Shown here: piece by piece, positions 1-12,361 of the stretch
Numbering within the stretch: the first letter of the stretch is position 1
Layout of the letters: the number at the start of each line of letters is the position of its first letter
From: Brachyhypopomus gauderio
Lineage: Eukaryota; Chordata; Actinopteri; Gymnotiformes; Hypopomidae
DNA length: 64,000 nt
Direction of reading: 5' to 3'
NCBI RefSeq assembly: GCF_052324685.1
Contig: NC_135228.1
Location: 12,343,027 to 12,407,026, forward strand
Position numbers and translations under genes: made by a program
The notes under the pieces: generated by a model
Databases searched by the model: none
Told to the model about the DNA's origin: nothing
Seen by the model: only the letters and a program-made list of their open reading frames with translations

Positions 1-504
1 CTGAAGCGCGGCGCGCGCGAAGTTACAAAATTCGAGAGGTGCACGACCTTGCGAATCAACAGCGCGTGAGGCCCTCCACCACGGCGATTACATAATTTTC
101 GCCGCGCGGACACTCGCGCCGCGTCAAGTATAAACCTGGCTTAAACCTAGCTTTAAAGCACTTCTACAGCACTTTCAAGGTCCATTTCAATATTTCCCAG
201 CTGACTCAGGTTCTCTCTAAGCTCGGTTTCTGGAACGGAAAACCCTGAGCTTTCGTTAACTCTGAGTTTACTTACCCGGTTTCTGGAATACCCCCCTGTT
301 CAGTCAGCTATTTGTTGTGAATCGAAATACAGTTACAATTTCAAGCATTTTGAAGTACTTTAGCCTAAATTCCAGCACTTTTCAAACCTGGAACACAATG
401 CACAATTAAAATTCGTCACATAAATTTTCCGCCGTTTGCGGAGGTTCGCGCGAGGTGCAACGTTCACTCCTGAAAGTATAAATTCAGCCTTAACTTGTCG
501 CTGA

Positions 505-1665
505 TGTAGCAGATACATATGTTAGTTTATGGATTATGAACGGGGCACCATCCTGATTGCTCAGGAACCAGTATTGTGATAACGGAGTTAGGTGGAATAT
601 GGTTTGATCAGTCTCATTACTAAAGGGTTAAGTTCTGGTTCCGCGCAGTGACCTAATACCATCGACCAAAATATGCATTTACCACCGTGACAAGATGAAT
701 AAATGTCCACAATTATTAAATGGTTAATATTACAATTGATACAAAGCATATGAATGATTTGGCTCAAATTGAAACTAAACCTATATGTGAATCTACTAAT
801 TTAAACCAGGGATATAATAGTGAACAACAAAGAATATAAAATTAAACAACAATAGCGAGTGATAAACAACTGTTGGATCATGAGATTTATTTATTTAACT
901 ATCCTAAGGCTTGCCTAACTAGCGTAGGACCCAGGGACGGACACGAGGTCTTTAGAGAGAGAATAGAAAAGAAGAAAGAGGACGTTTGGGCAGGTTAATG
1001 GTAACAGTATTTACTATTTTGGACTCCGGGAGAAATAGCAGCTGGCAACCCCAAAACAGCATATGAACTGAGCGTCTTACTTCGAAGGAGAGACGTGGTT
1101 ACGCGGACCAACCGGTGCGCGTTCACGGTTCGTTTCTTGTGGCGGCTAAGGTCTGCGGAGCAGGTCACGTGAGACGGCTCGGGTCGCGGAGGCTTAGCGG
1201 TGACGTCACAGTCGAAGCTTGAGGGCGCAGACAAACTTGTGCAGATGACTTGACTGAGAAAGAAGATGAGCTTGACTTGAACGACTAGACGAAATAAAAG
1301 TACTTTTGACGACGAAACGTAGAATAAAGAAAATAAAATAAAATAAAGAAGAATCTTCTGTTGGACTCTGTGAGAGCGTTAGTTGCGGTTTCTTGGCATC
1401 GCTCTTCTGGACACGGCGGTGTTCGGCGTGAGTCCAGCGAACAGTCGCAATGGTTTGGCGTGTTCGAGTCTTTGAGTCTCGGCGACTCTGGCGAAGTTCT
1501 CCAAGTCTTCCCAAATTACCAGGCTGCCAAGCTCTTGTTTCGCTTCGAGCAAGGGCTTTTAAAACAAGTTTTAGGGGCGTAATTGTAAGACGCTTTCATG
1601 TTCATCAGGCCATTGACCATTGGCCTTTATTAATGAATATTCATGACCTTTGCCCAGACAAAGGG

Positions 1666-1705
<40 letters not shown>

Positions 1706-2946
1706 CGAGGGGTGCCCGTCTTTCCAGGTCTAGTTAATGACTTAACCAAAGAAGACAGATTAACACAATATGAAGACAAAAGGGAATTCCTAAATAACTT
1801 GTCTTACATACTCTGCCTAAACAAGAATTAATTTGGTTCTATTAGTCTACACATTGAGCATTTCCACTTTTGGACAATAAATGACACATAGGCTAATGCA
1901 CAGACAGGCATAAATGTGAGGTCACATACGCACACATGAGAATGATTACATTCAATGAGTAACATACAAACTAATACATAGATATGTGTATGCCTTATAT
2001 CGCACATTACATGTTGATACTTGGTTATATATGAATCTAAATTAATATCACATCGGAATACAAGTGTGATGTTATATCTAAAATGATGCAACACAAGAAT
2101 ATGTGAGTACATAGGTCTCTATGACTAACACATAGAATTAATGAGCATGCATGTCTAAACAGTAGAACACACAGCAATATATGTATGCATGCCTGCATTC
2201 ATTATACAATTTAAGACTACAAGAACAGGTATATCTTAACTACTGATACGCAAAGTAATACATGGTTATGCATCAATGTGGTGTGTTTATACAATAACCG
2301 GTATTCTAATAAGATCATTTAATACTGAATACATGAAAGATCATAAGTTGTGTCTCTATATCAACCACATGGCACAGTGTTCACATTTAGGCACATGGTC
2401 ATGTGGTCCTTTGTCCTTAAAGGCTGGAAAGCTGAATGCTGGTTTCAAGAATAATTAATCTTTCCTTATATGGAAAGTAGTCAAGTTTGGTGTCTCTGGA
2501 CTGCATTCGCCGAGCTGGTTCCTGTGGGCTGAATTCCAATTCCGTGTACAGTTCAGATTTGGAGTTACAGAGATCTCTGAAATATTTGTATCTTCAGCTC
2601 TGGATTTTAACACAGGACTTATAACAGGTTTAAACTGTGGGCAATCAGATAAGGTTGGAATTTAGAGTTTTATTGCTCTTCCTGACTGTGGTCCCAATGT
2701 CCTCCAAAGAAGGTTGAGGTTAAACAGCCTCTCTCCGAGCCCAGGAGGTCAGATAAAGTCAGAGTTCTAAGCTAGGGGAGAGAAGCACCATTGTGAATGG
2801 GGGTCCTTGGGAACCTGTTGCTGGGTAAAGAATCAGCGTTTATCTTTACATGCAGTCAGAGAGATGTGAGTCAGTTTCTCAGTTCAGTGGGAAAGGATTC
2901 CATTTTGGGTGTCACAGTGAAATGGCGTTTAGCGGTCTCCATTACA
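505..2946. mobile_element. 2.4-kb TG...CA insertion, probably a long solo LTR or non-autonomous LTR element
   Basis: Compared with the uninterrupted copy near 9415-9440, this block splits the hAT element and is bordered by the 4-bp direct repeat ctga (501-504 and 2947-2950). It starts TGTAGC and ends ATTACA, so the ends are TGTA/TACA as in LTRs. It holds AATAAA-type runs near 1322-1350 and a (GA)n tract at about 1670-1702. I see no protein domain and no obvious pair of internal direct repeats, so a solo LTR is the simplest reading. The element family is not recognised. Confidence 0.55.
1670..1702. repeat. (GA)n microsatellite
   Basis: Uninterrupted GA dinucleotides inside the 505-2946 insertion. 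The Arg-Glu frames read through it are artefacts of the repeat. Confidence 0.95.
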
Positions 2947-3440
2947 CTGATCACCTACAGTGTTTCTCGCACAGCTCACACACACACGCAGGTACGTCCA
3001 CACGGAATTAACGCAAACGTAGCGCTTTCAAAATAAAAGCGTCACAGTTGTATTGCACGCGCGACATAGATATTTGTTTCATTTATGATTGGCCTCTCGC
3101 GGGCCGGACAGGGATGCACAACGGGCCGAATGTGGCCCGCGGGCCGTGGTTTGCCCAGGTCTGTTCTAGGCTATTCGTGGCAGACTCTCCACCGAGGGCG
3201 GTGTAAACTGGAAATTGTTAAAAAGAGTCTTTGCATTTTGATGTATTTGATGCAGTTTTATGATGTATAATAATTTTTTCTTTCCCATATAGATCATCCT
3301 GAAATTTCACATTTGTTTTTATGATGATAGTGGATCATACATATCAGACTACAGATCTGTCTCTCGGAGTTATATGAAAAGAAAAATGGGATTTTTCTTT
3401 GATGTTGTCTGCTCATTTCCATATTGATTTCTGCCTATCT

Positions 3441-3557
3441 GTAACGATGTAGAATCAGAAGGCGGACACAATTGCTGCAGAGAACTATATTTATTTAAAT
3501 TGAAGGCGGAACTAACTCCTGTAACCTTGACCTTTATATATATATATATATATATAT
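3441..3557. other. Short unassigned stretch ending in (TA)n
   Basis: Follows the first channel exon remnant and a possible GTAACG donor. It ends in a short TA tract (about 3535-3557) into which the BED-finger hAT element appears inserted. Confidence 0.6.
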
Positions 3558-4170
3558 TAGGGGTGGGACGCGATTAAAAAAATTAATCGAATTAATTGGA
3601 AGCTTTGTAATCAATTAATCAAAATGAATCGCATTTTAATCGCATTTCAGTATTTAACATGAGAAATATTCATTTAAGTTTGAATGATGAATGAATCAAT
3701 GAACATAATCATAAACTTCAACATCTTGTTTATTTTTCCACCAGTCTACTACGAAGACCAATATATGTGTAGTGTGCAGAAAACAGTTCAGAACATTGGA
3801 AATTCTGACCAAAAATGTTGTTTAATTTAGGGAGTTTTGCTCAGGATATTGGAAGAATTGAAGTAAATCAGAAGATGTTTTTTAATACCATTTTAGATGG
3901 TAGACTTTCTTTAATTTCCCAGGCCTCTGCCATAGGCATCTTCATAGTGCCTAGAAGTGGTCTTCTGCATGCTCAAAGCAAATGACTGGATCTTCATCAT
4001 CTATAGATTCATCATCTATAATATGAGCTGTCACACCAAGATCATTCTTGTTGCTAACAGAGGTCCAGTGATCCCCAGTCAGAGCCACATTTGTGGCAGT
4101 CTTCACAATAACCTGTTTTAATTCTTTCCTCATCATACAGCTGCTGGATTTTCTTCGACATTGTCTTTCT

Positions 4171-4278
4171 GGGGTGAGTTTCCCAAAACGTTCTTAGTGC
4201 CAAGTACTTCGTCACCTCGTTCTTACGTACGAGGTTAAGAAGTACTTGGCGCTAAGAACGTTTTGGGAAACTCACCCC
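4171..4278. repeat. Palindromic foldback element
   Basis: Near-perfect inverted repeat: GGGGTGAGTTTCCC on the left pairs with GGGAAACTCACCCC on the right, and the arms of about 50 bases meet at about 4225. It sits inside the hAT element. In the second hAT copy (34040-34118) the left arm is shorter, consistent with a deletion between two copies of cgttctta. Confidence 0.85.
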
Positions 4279-4573
4279 TGGACGGTAGTTCGTAACTTGC
4301 ATCAGTTGACGCAATTCGCAGCGCTTCTTGTAAGCATTTATCTTCGACAACAGAGAGCGGACAACACAAATAATGTGACGCATCATGTATAAACGCGTGC
4401 GGAGTCGCGTGCTACGGCCATTCGTGAAAGGTTAATCCAGTCTTAATGGTCCAATGAAGGTCATTTAAAAACCAGGACGTTTCCTCACAGGATGTGAATT
4501 ACGGACGTTTGGTCACCCTATCGTACTAGGAATACATTTAGCAGCTAAGTTATCATTACTGACCTGCGCGTTA

Positions 4574-4884
4574 AGCTGGGCGTACACTGTGCGATTTTTG
4601 GCCCATTTTCAGCCGATTTTTCACTCGTTTCGGCTCAATCGCGTGTCGTGCATCGTATAGTTTACACAGGTAAACGAGGAACAATTCACACCTCACGACC
4701 AACTCCCGATCAGAAATCGCAGCGTCGCAAGAACATCAAACATGTTTGAAATTCAAATCGCTCCTCGTGAGAGTATCGCACTGTTGAAGCAGCTCCACGA
4801 GCCGACTCTCCCTGCGATTTAGTCGTACAGTTTGAGCTGGAGCTGAGTACACGATTTAAAATATCGCACAGTGTACGCCCAGCT
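4574..4884. mobile_element. PIF/Harbinger-type MITE
   Basis: Long terminal inverted repeats starting AGCTGGGCGTACACTGTGCG and ending with its complement, flanked by the 3-bp duplication TTA (4571-4573 and 4885-4887). A TTA/TAA duplication is the PIF/Harbinger signature. It has no coding capacity. It is nested in BED-hAT copy 1, and copy 2 keeps only the right-hand part. Confidence 0.8.
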
Positions 4885-5224
4885 TTAGCCGCAACATGTT
4901 TTGCGTTGAGGTGGTAACGAAGGGTGGAAGTGCTCCTGTGATAAGCGAACTCCTTCCTACATAAAGTGTAAATAACACTATTTTTGTTTGTACTTCCATC
5001 TGAAAGTTTCTTATATTTAAATTTCCCATCCACCAGCGTAGCCTCTTCAGTCATCTCCATCATGATCATCTTATTGTGTGTCCATAATCTGTATGCCCGG
5101 AACTCGCGCACTGAGAAACATTCCACGGTGCAAAAGTGTCTCGTCCGTTAAATGCGTTAATTTTTTTAGTGCGTTAATTTTCCTGTAATTAATTAATCGA
5201 AATTAACGCGTTAAAGTCCCACCA

Positions 5225-5227
<3 letters not shown>

Positions 5228-5306
<79 letters not shown>
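5228..5306. repeat. (TA)n microsatellite
   Basis: About 80 bases of TA dinucleotides joining the BED-hAT element to the left end of the nested Tc1 element. Confidence 0.95.
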
Positions 5307-5311
<5 letters not shown>

Positions 5312-5312
5312 T

Positions 5313-5642
5313 TGTTGCATTGAGGACCTCGGCCCCTCCTTTTAGGGCATGTGTCTACATCTTCTAGTCTGCGTCTGTGGATCTCCGTGGGTGCGGTTAT
5401 GTCTTGTGATAATCCGTCTCACCTGTGGCTCGTCTCGTAATCACGCAGGGCTTATGTGGTTTGTCTATTTAATGTGCGTTCGCGCAGTGTCCTGTGCTCG
5501 TCGTTGTCTGAGTCTACATGTTGCTGTGTTTGTTACGTGTTCTACGTGCGCTATAAGCGCTATCTGTGTTGTAATAAAAAGTGACGTCTGTCGGCAAAGC
5601 CAAGGATTGCGTCTCGTCCTTCGCCGCTCCGCAAGCGTCACA
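5313..5642. mobile_element. Solo LTR (330 bp) inserted in the Tc1 left terminus
   Basis: Starts TGTTGC and ends GTCACA, with the perfect 5-bp duplication acact at 5308-5312 and 5643-5647. It contains the TATTTAATGTGCGTTCGCGCAGTG block found, in the opposite direction, in the LTRs at 50901-51243, 53003-53345 and 42104-42426, so it belongs to the same broad LTR family. Internal sequence is absent, as expected after LTR-LTR recombination. Confidence 0.85.
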
Positions 5643-6116
5643 ACACTGCTCAAAAAAATAAAGGGAACACTCAAATAACACATCCTAGATCTGAATGAAT
5701 GAAATATTCTCATTGAATACTTTGTTCTGTACAAAGGTGAATGTGTTGACAACAAAATCACACAAAAATCATCAATGGAAATCAAATTCATTAACCAATG
5801 AAAAATACACTACAGGCTAGTGTTGTCAAAAAAATCGATATATCGATACGTATCGATACTGAACATTCTGAAACGGTACAATACTCGTTTCCCTTAAGTA
5901 TCGATTCTTTTTACATAAAATGCACTTTCGTTTGACCCACCCAAGCTGCCGTAATGCACAGGACAGTTTGTAATGCTAATATGGCAGCTAAAGCAAATGC
6001 AGTGCTGTTGGATTCGAAACAGATACAGATGGAAAACCAGGGCTCTCAAGTTTTGGATTCATGTCAGAGTGTGAGAGTTGTTGACGGGGGGGGTAGCGAA
6101 CGTAAGTTGTTGAGCG

Positions 6117-6138
6117 GGGGGGGGGGGGGGGGGGGGGG
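6117..6138. repeat. Poly-G tract
   Basis: Run of about 22 G residues inside hAT element A, a likely site of length polymorphism and of assembly error. A comparable tract occurs at 21620-21640. Confidence 0.9.
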
Positions 6139-7029
6139 TTGTATATCGCGATCGTTCGCCAGTGGAGGGCAACACTAGCCGGGTTTACATCCAAACCTTT
6201 CGGAAAAAATAATGCGCAATTTCCATTTTTCGGCAGAACAAAATGCAAATTAAGCCTTGTTTCCATTCATTACAGTTATGCGAATAAACTTTAGATCACG
6301 TGAGAGGATGCCAAACAATAGTGGTTTTACGTCCATCTGGCAGTTACGCATTTTTGCACGTTGAGGTTTTGAAACATTTTTTTATTTTTATTTTCTATAC
6401 AAGTTAAATTCAATTTTTGCTCTCTCCAGAACTGTTTTTGTATGCATTTGCCATTTTTACATCGCAATAGTGTACAGAACCACATGACTTGAGGCATGAT
6501 ACGTCATCGTTTATTCGAAAAACCCTTTTCCATCCAGTTTTTCCGAATTTTGCCGATGCGATAGTCTAACTTTTCCACCTCCTCCTAGCGTAAAAATCTT
6601 TTTGCGATATTTGGGGCTTTTTTCGAATTTTGGTCTTTTTCCATCCAGTTTTTTTCATGCGCATTTTCAAAATGCGCAAAAACTCGGTGGATGGAAAACC
6701 CTCTATAGATATGGATCGGAGGTAAATAAACTAGATTTTTTTTTCTCGCCGTGTGAAATCGGAAGTGTGGCGTGTGAGCGTGTGAAGACGGTCGAATGCG
6801 TGTCTCACACGCTCAATGCGTGAGACTTGAGAGCCCTGTGGAAAACTGAAGGACATGAACAAGCCCGTTTGCAAGCGGTGCTTTTGGAACATTTCAACGA
6901 AGGGCGCTAAAGCCTGGTTGAGTGACCATAGCGCTCGACTCCGCACGCACCTCGCGCGAACCTCCGCGAGCGGTGGAGGCTTTATACTTTCCGCTTTGCA
7001 GTGTTGTCCGAAACTATATGTGGTAGTAT

Positions 7030-8150
7030 AAAAGAAACACCCCTCAAAACAGGGGAATGAACACTTACCTGACGAATTTTAATGCTGCTTTGTGTTTCAG
7101 GTTTGAAAAGTGCTGCAATTTAGGCTAAAGTACTTGAAAATGTTGAAATTGTAACTACTTCGTTTCACAACAAATATCTGTCTGACTGAACAGTTTTCTT
7201 GTATTATATTAACAAATACGAGCCTCTTGTAATTCCAGGATGAAACATGAGAGAACGTGAAGACGTTAAGATTGGGCGTTTTGAAAATAAACAACCATTA
7301 AATAATGTGATTAAAAGCGCAATATTTCGAATCATTTCGAGTATATGTATAAATATTTAACTTAATTAAGTTTAACGTGCTGGGAAATATTGGTACAAGC
7401 GCTTGAATTGAACCCTGCAAACATGACTTTGTTCATTGCGCTGAGGCACGGCGCGCGCGAAGTTACAAAATTCGAGAGGTACACGACCTCGCGTGCGCCG
7501 CGCTTCAGCGCGATGAACAAAGTCATGTTTGCAGGGTTCATACACCTTGTGGAATTCAAACACTTGTATGTCACTTTCAAGGTCCATTTCAATATTTCCC
7601 AGCACGAGCAAAGACACTTTGTCAGATGTTCAAAAGACGTCCACTGAAAAGCCAGAATGAAAGTTTTAGCGACGTCTTTTTTAAACGTCTATTACTGCCG
7701 TTCAGTTGCAGTTTTTGCACGTCCTGACATCCAATAAAGGTCCTAGTCAAACGTTCAGATACAAAACTCGTCATAGACGTTCATGTTAAGTTAAAAGGTT
7801 AAGGTCCTAGTCACACTGTCAGATTTTGAACCAGTTTTGAACGTCCACCAGACATGCAAAAATGGGTCTGGACTGACCGACGTGATACAGACTTGATTTT
7901 AACGTCTTTCTGACGTCGCATGTTTGTTGGGATAAGTTAAATATTTATACATGTACTCGAAATTATTCGCTTTTTTATCTTATTTTCAAAACGCCCAATC
8001 GTAACGTCTTCACGTTCTCTCATGTTTCATCCTGGAATTACAAGATGCTCGTATTTGTTAACACAAAAGAACTGTTCAGTCAGACAGATATTTGTTGTGA
8101 AATGAAGTTACAATTTCAAGCATTTTCAAACACAAAGCAACATTAATTTG
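7030..8150. repeat. Large inverted repeat (foldback) block
   Basis: The words around 7180-7270 (aaatatctgtctgactgaacag, then gaacgtgaagacgttaagattgggcg) recur in reverse complement at about 7985-8100. Inside, 7405-7445 pairs with 7495-7541 around atgactttgttcattgcgc. Related direct segments occur at 1-500, 8430-9330 and 21050-21545, so this is a multicopy module carried within hAT-type elements. Confidence 0.75.
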
Positions 8151-8350
8151 TTTGTTTATAAAAAAAATTAAAAGGCTTTAAAACGGAAATTAGCACCATA
8201 TCTGACTTTGGTATCGAAAATGGTATCGAATTTCAATATTTTTAGTATCGTGACAAGCCTACTACAGGCTGATCCAACTTTGATGGAATGTCCTTAAAAC
8301 AAGTCAAAATGAGGCTCAGTATTGTGTATGGCCTCCACGTGCCTGTATGA

Positions 8351-9638
8351 CAGGAGTGGGCAATTAATTTTTACAAGGGGCCACATGAGAAACCTGAATT
8401 GTGTCAGAGGGCCACACAAACAATAATTACGTCATCACAGTGGCCCCGCCCACCTCCGCGTCACATTCTGTGCAGTGTTCTCCGAAACGATGTGTGTTGG
8501 TATAAAGAAACACCCCTCAAAAACAGGGGAAGGAACATTTACCTGACCAATTTTAATGTTGCTTTTTGTTTCAGATTTGAAAAGTGCTGGAATTTAGGCT
8601 AAATACTTGAAAATGTTTGAAATTGTAACTACTTCGTTTCACAACAAATAGCCATCTGAATGAACAGTTTTCTTGTATTACGTTAACAAATACGAGCCTC
8701 TTGTAATTCCAGGACGAAACATGAGAGAACGTGAAGACAGATTGGGCGTTTTGAAAATAAACAATAATTAAATAATGTGATAAAAAAGCGAATTATTTCG
8801 GATCACTTCGAATATATGTATAAATATTTAACTTAATTAAGTTTAACGTGCTGGGAAATATTGAAATGGACCTTGAAAGTGACGTATATTCCACCTTGTA
8901 AAGGTGTATGAACCCTGCAAACATGGCTTTGTTCATTGCGCTGAAGCGCGCGCGCGAAGTTACAAAATTCGAGAGGTGCACGACCTCGCGAATCGACAGC
9001 GCGCGAGGCCACCGTAATTACGTCATTTTCGCCGCGCGGACCCTCGCACGCGTCAAGTATAAACCAGGCTTAAACCTAGCTTTAAAGCACTTCTACGGCA
9101 CTTTCAAGGTCCATTTCAATATTTCCCAGCTGACTCAGGTTCTCTCTTAAGCTCGGTTTCTGGAACCTGAGCTTTCATTAACTCTGAGTTTACTTACCCG
9201 CTTTCTGGAATACCCTCCTGTTCAGTCAGTTATTTGTTGTGAATCGAAAAACAGTTACATATTCAAGCATTTTCAAGTACTTTAGCCTAAATTCCAGCAC
9301 TTTTCAAACCTGGAACACAATGCACAATTAAAATTCGTCACGTAAATTTTCCGCCGTTTGCGGAGGTTCGCGCGAGGTGCAACGTTCACTCCCGAAAGTA
9401 TAAATTCAGCCTCAACTTGTCGCTGATCACCTACAGTGTTCTCGCACAGCTCACACACACACGCAGGTATGTCCACACGGAATTAACACAAACGTAGCGC
9501 TTTCAAAATAAAAGCGTCACAGTTGTATTGCACGCACGACATAGATATTTGTTTCATTTATGATTGGCCTCTCGCGGGCCGGACAGGGACTCACAACGGG
9601 CCGGATGTGGCCCGCGGGCCGTGGTTTGCCCAGGTCTG
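8351..9638. mobile_element. hAT element B nested in Tc1
   Basis: The left end CAGGAGTGGGCAA and the right end TTGCCCAGGTCTG form the CAG...CTG ends of a hAT element, with the perfect 8-bp duplication CTGTATGA at 8343-8350 and 9639-9646. It is non-autonomous. It is the reference copy for the partial element at 1-3165. Confidence 0.92.
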
Positions 9639-9762
9639 CTGTATGACATCCCTACAACGCCTGGGCATGCTCCTGATGAGGTGGCGGATGGTCTCCTGAG
9701 GGATCTCCTCCCAGACCTGGACTAAAGCATCTGCCAACTCCTGGACAGTCTGTGGTGCAACG

Positions 9763-10917
9763 CAAGGTTATAATCGTTAACGAAAACGAACGAAAAAACG
9801 AAAACTAATATTGAAAAAACATTTTCGTTAACTGAAATAAATAATAACGGTAATTAAAAGAAAAAAATGATAACTAACTATAACTATATTACATGTTTAG
9901 AAAACTAACTAAAACGTACTGAAATTATAGATAGGATACCCTTCGTTTTCGTGTTTGTCAGTTTATTTATAAGTCTTGTGAACTGATATGAGATCGATTT
10001 TTTTCACTAGAAGTTTTATATTAGCTGACAGAAGCGTACGACACCTCATGGTCCGTCACGTCTCTTGTTTAGAGCTCCTGCTCGCTATGCTAGCCTGCAA
10101 AATTACGACAACAAAAGTTGGGAGAAAACAGCGAGTCCTATGTGGGATTTTTTTTTATATGACTACGAGAAAGACTACATGTCTTGTAGTGGAAACAGGT
10201 GATAAAATATATGGAGTAGTTCTCAAGAGGAAAATCCCCATGAATATCAACGCTCACACAAGAGGGCTAACTTCCAGTACCTTGACAAGCTGACTCTCTG
10301 AGTAGCTCCGCCGAAAGAGAAGCACCATCACGGCTAGGTAGCACCGGGAAGGAGAACCACAATGGACCGTTTTCATCATTGATCAAATAGCTGCTGGTTG
10401 GTTAATGCAGAAAAACCGCAAGCGGGTGGATGCACTAGTTAATGTGTTGAGACTGGATGTCAACACGACTGTGTTACTCGATTGCCTTCAAAAAGTTTAG
10501 CTTTTCACGCAAATCAAAATAGGGTTACGCTCCTATGTTCGTGTCCGTCTTAGTCTGGTAATTTTCAGCAGCAATATTACACATTTTGCACTTAAGGTTT
10601 CTATCTTGTGGACTGTTGGTTGTTCAACAGTAATTGAATGCATTTTTTAAAATGGTATCTTTTGATGAGTTTTTATTACACAATATTTACTTTGGACTTT
10701 TTGAATCCAGCACCTGACAAATAACCCAAAGTATAAAAAAACTAATACTAAAACTAATGAAAACTAAACTAAAACTAAGATTTAAAAAAATTATTAAAAC
10801 TAATAAAAACTAGCAAACATGCTCTAAAAACTAATTAAAACTAACTGAATTAGAAAAAAAGTCACAATGAAATAAAAACTAAACTATAATGAAAAATCCA
10901 AAACTATTATAACCTTG
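9763..10917. mobile_element. hAT element C nested in Tc1
   Basis: The ends are CAAGGTTATAAT and ATTATAACCTTG, with the perfect 8-bp duplication gtgcaacg at 9755-9762 and 10918-10925. The interior is AT-rich with many aactaaaac words near both ends. The frame at 9988-10293 shows no recognisable domain, so the copy is non-autonomous. Confidence 0.92.
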
Positions 10918-11041
10918 GTGCAACGTGACGTTGATGGATGGAGCGAGACAGGATGTCCCAGATGTGCTCAATCGGATTCAGGTCTGGGGAACGGGCGGGG
11001 CAGTCCATAGCTTCAATGCCTTCATCTTGCAGGAACTGCTG

Positions 11042-11800
11042 TCACACTCCAGCCACATGACGTCTAGCATTGTCCTGCATTAGGAGGAACCCAGGGCCAA
11101 CTGCACCAGCATATGGTCTCACAAGGGATCTGAGGATCTCATCTCGGTACCTAATGGCAGTCAGGCTACCTCTGGTGAGCACATGGAGGGCTGTGCGTCC
11201 CTCCAAAGAAATGCCACCCCATACCATTACTGACCCACTGCCAAACCGGTCATGCTGAAGGATGTTGCAGGCAGCAGATCGCTCTCCACAGCGTCTCCAA
11301 ACTCTGTCACGTCTGTCACATGTGCTCAGTGTGAACCTGCTTTCATCTGTGAAGAGCACAAGGCGCCAGTGGCGAATTTGCCAATCCTAGTGTTCTCTGG
11401 CAAATGCCAAGCGTCCTGCACGGTGTTGGGCTGTGAACACAACCCCCATCTGTGGATGTCGGGCCCTCATACCATCCTCATGGAGTCGGTTTCTAACCAT
11501 TTGTGCAGACACATGCACATTTGTGGCCTGCTGGAGGTCATTTTGCAGGGCTCTGGCACTGCTCCTCCTGTTCCTCCTTACACAAAGGCGGAGGTAGCGG
11601 TCCTGTTGCTGGGTTGTTGCCCTCCTACGGCCTCCTCCACGTCTCCTGGTGTACTGGCCTGTCTCCTGGTAGCACCTCCAGCCTCTGGACACTACGCTGA
11701 CAGACACAGCAAACCTTCTTGCCACAGCTCGCATTGATGTGCCATCCTGGATGAGCTGCACTACCTGAGCCAATTGTGTGGGTTGTAGAGTCCGTCTCAT
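11042..11800 (-). pseudogene. Tc1 transposase remnant
   Basis: Two minus-strand frames belong to one Tc1 transposase, the enzyme that cuts and pastes the element at TA sites. 11387-11800 encodes the N-terminal paired helix-turn-helix DNA-binding domain (from [14 protein letters not shown]). 11042-11359 encodes the start of the DDE catalytic core (TDESRF, then VMVWGGIS and LMQDNARRH). A frame change separates them near 11360-11387 and a stop follows at about 11042. The last part of the core (the SPDLNPIEH region) lies near 10950-11010 and is then split by hAT elements C and B. It is inactive. Confidence 0.88.
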
Positions 11801-12361
11801 GCTACCACAACATTCACAAGTGACCAGCCAGAAAGCATAGGTACTGAGAAGTGGTCTGTGGTCCCCACCTGCAGAACCACTCCTTTATAGAGGGGGTCTT
11901 GCTAATTGCCTCTCATTTCTACCTGTTGTCTATTCCTTTTGCACAACAGCAGGTGAAATTGATTCACAGTGTTGCTTCCTAACTGAACAGGTTGGTTTCA
12001 CAGAAGTGTGGTTGACTTGGAGTTATATTGTGTTGTTTAAGTGTTCCCTTTATTTTTTTGAGCAGTGTATATACACTTTATATATTGCCTATGAAGAGAA
12101 GATACAGGTAATGGCCAATATTTAATATAACTTCATCTGCTTGCTCTACTTTTTAAGACATTGCTGTTAAGTTTGTTATTATGTACATCCTCCTTCATTT
12201 CAGAATATCCAGACTTATATGATGTATCAGAATATTCCACGTCCACTCCAACATCGTGTTAACCTGTTCTACAGTTACAGATGGGCACACTCAAAAGGGA
12301 TAGACTCAGAAAATGTGTTTAAAGGTCTTCCACTCTACATGAAAACGCAAATCTTTTCAAG

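Larger units (their letters stand above)
1..3165 (+). mobile_element. hAT element, left end outside the window
   Basis: Bases 1-500 match the interior of the complete hAT element at 8351-9638, and 2947-3165 match the end of that element, including its terminal GCCCAGGTCTG. The two parts are separated by the 505-2946 insertion. The left terminus lies outside the window, so the TSD cannot be checked. No transposase frame is visible, so this is a non-autonomous copy. The strand is nominal and follows the match to 8351-9638. Confidence 0.75.
3558..5227 (-). mobile_element. BED-finger hAT element, copy 1
   Basis: The ends are TAGGGGTGGGAC and, reversed, TAGTGGTGGGAC, set in TA repeats, so an 8-bp TSD cannot be distinguished. 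The minus-strand coding remnants are typical of hAT transposases: a BED-type zinc finger near 4870-5080 (C..C then H..H around FAYHRSTSTLRYHLNAKH) and a segment at 3951-4136 with the TGDHWTS motif near the first catalytic Asp. The coding region is interrupted, so it is not autonomous. It carries two nested foldback/MITE insertions (4171-4278 and 4574-4884). A second copy lies at 33428-34864. Confidence 0.85.
5818..8261. mobile_element. hAT element A nested in Tc1
   Basis: The ends are TAGTGTTGTC and, reversed, TAGGCTTGTC. The 8-bp duplication ctacaggc is present at 5810-5817 and 8262-8269. The interior is composite: a segment at about 6172-6700 with many ATGCGCA/TTTTTCC words, a poly-G run at 6117-6138, and a large inverted-repeat block at about 7030-8150. 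No transposase is readable. Confidence 0.85.
5309..12066 (-). mobile_element. Tc1/mariner element expanded by four insertions
   Basis: The terminal inverted repeats are CACTGCTCAAAAAAATAAAG on the left (split after CACT by the solo LTR) and its complement ending TTTGAGCAGTG at 12066, followed by TA. Removing the insertions at 5313-5642, 5818-8261, 8351-9638 and 9763-10917, each with its own TSD, leaves an element of about 1.6 kb, the usual Tc1 size. The transposase lies on the minus strand from about 11800 downwards. The nest lies between the first exon remnant of the channel pseudogene and the sliver that ends at 12107. Confidence 0.9.

Noticed and set aside
9988..10293. 101-residue plus ORF in hAT element C
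   Set aside because: No domain, lies between inverted repeats of a non-autonomous element with no hAT transposase motif.
11252..11737. 161-residue plus ORF
   Set aside because: Antisense to the Tc1 transposase remnant, whose minus-strand frames carry the family motifs.
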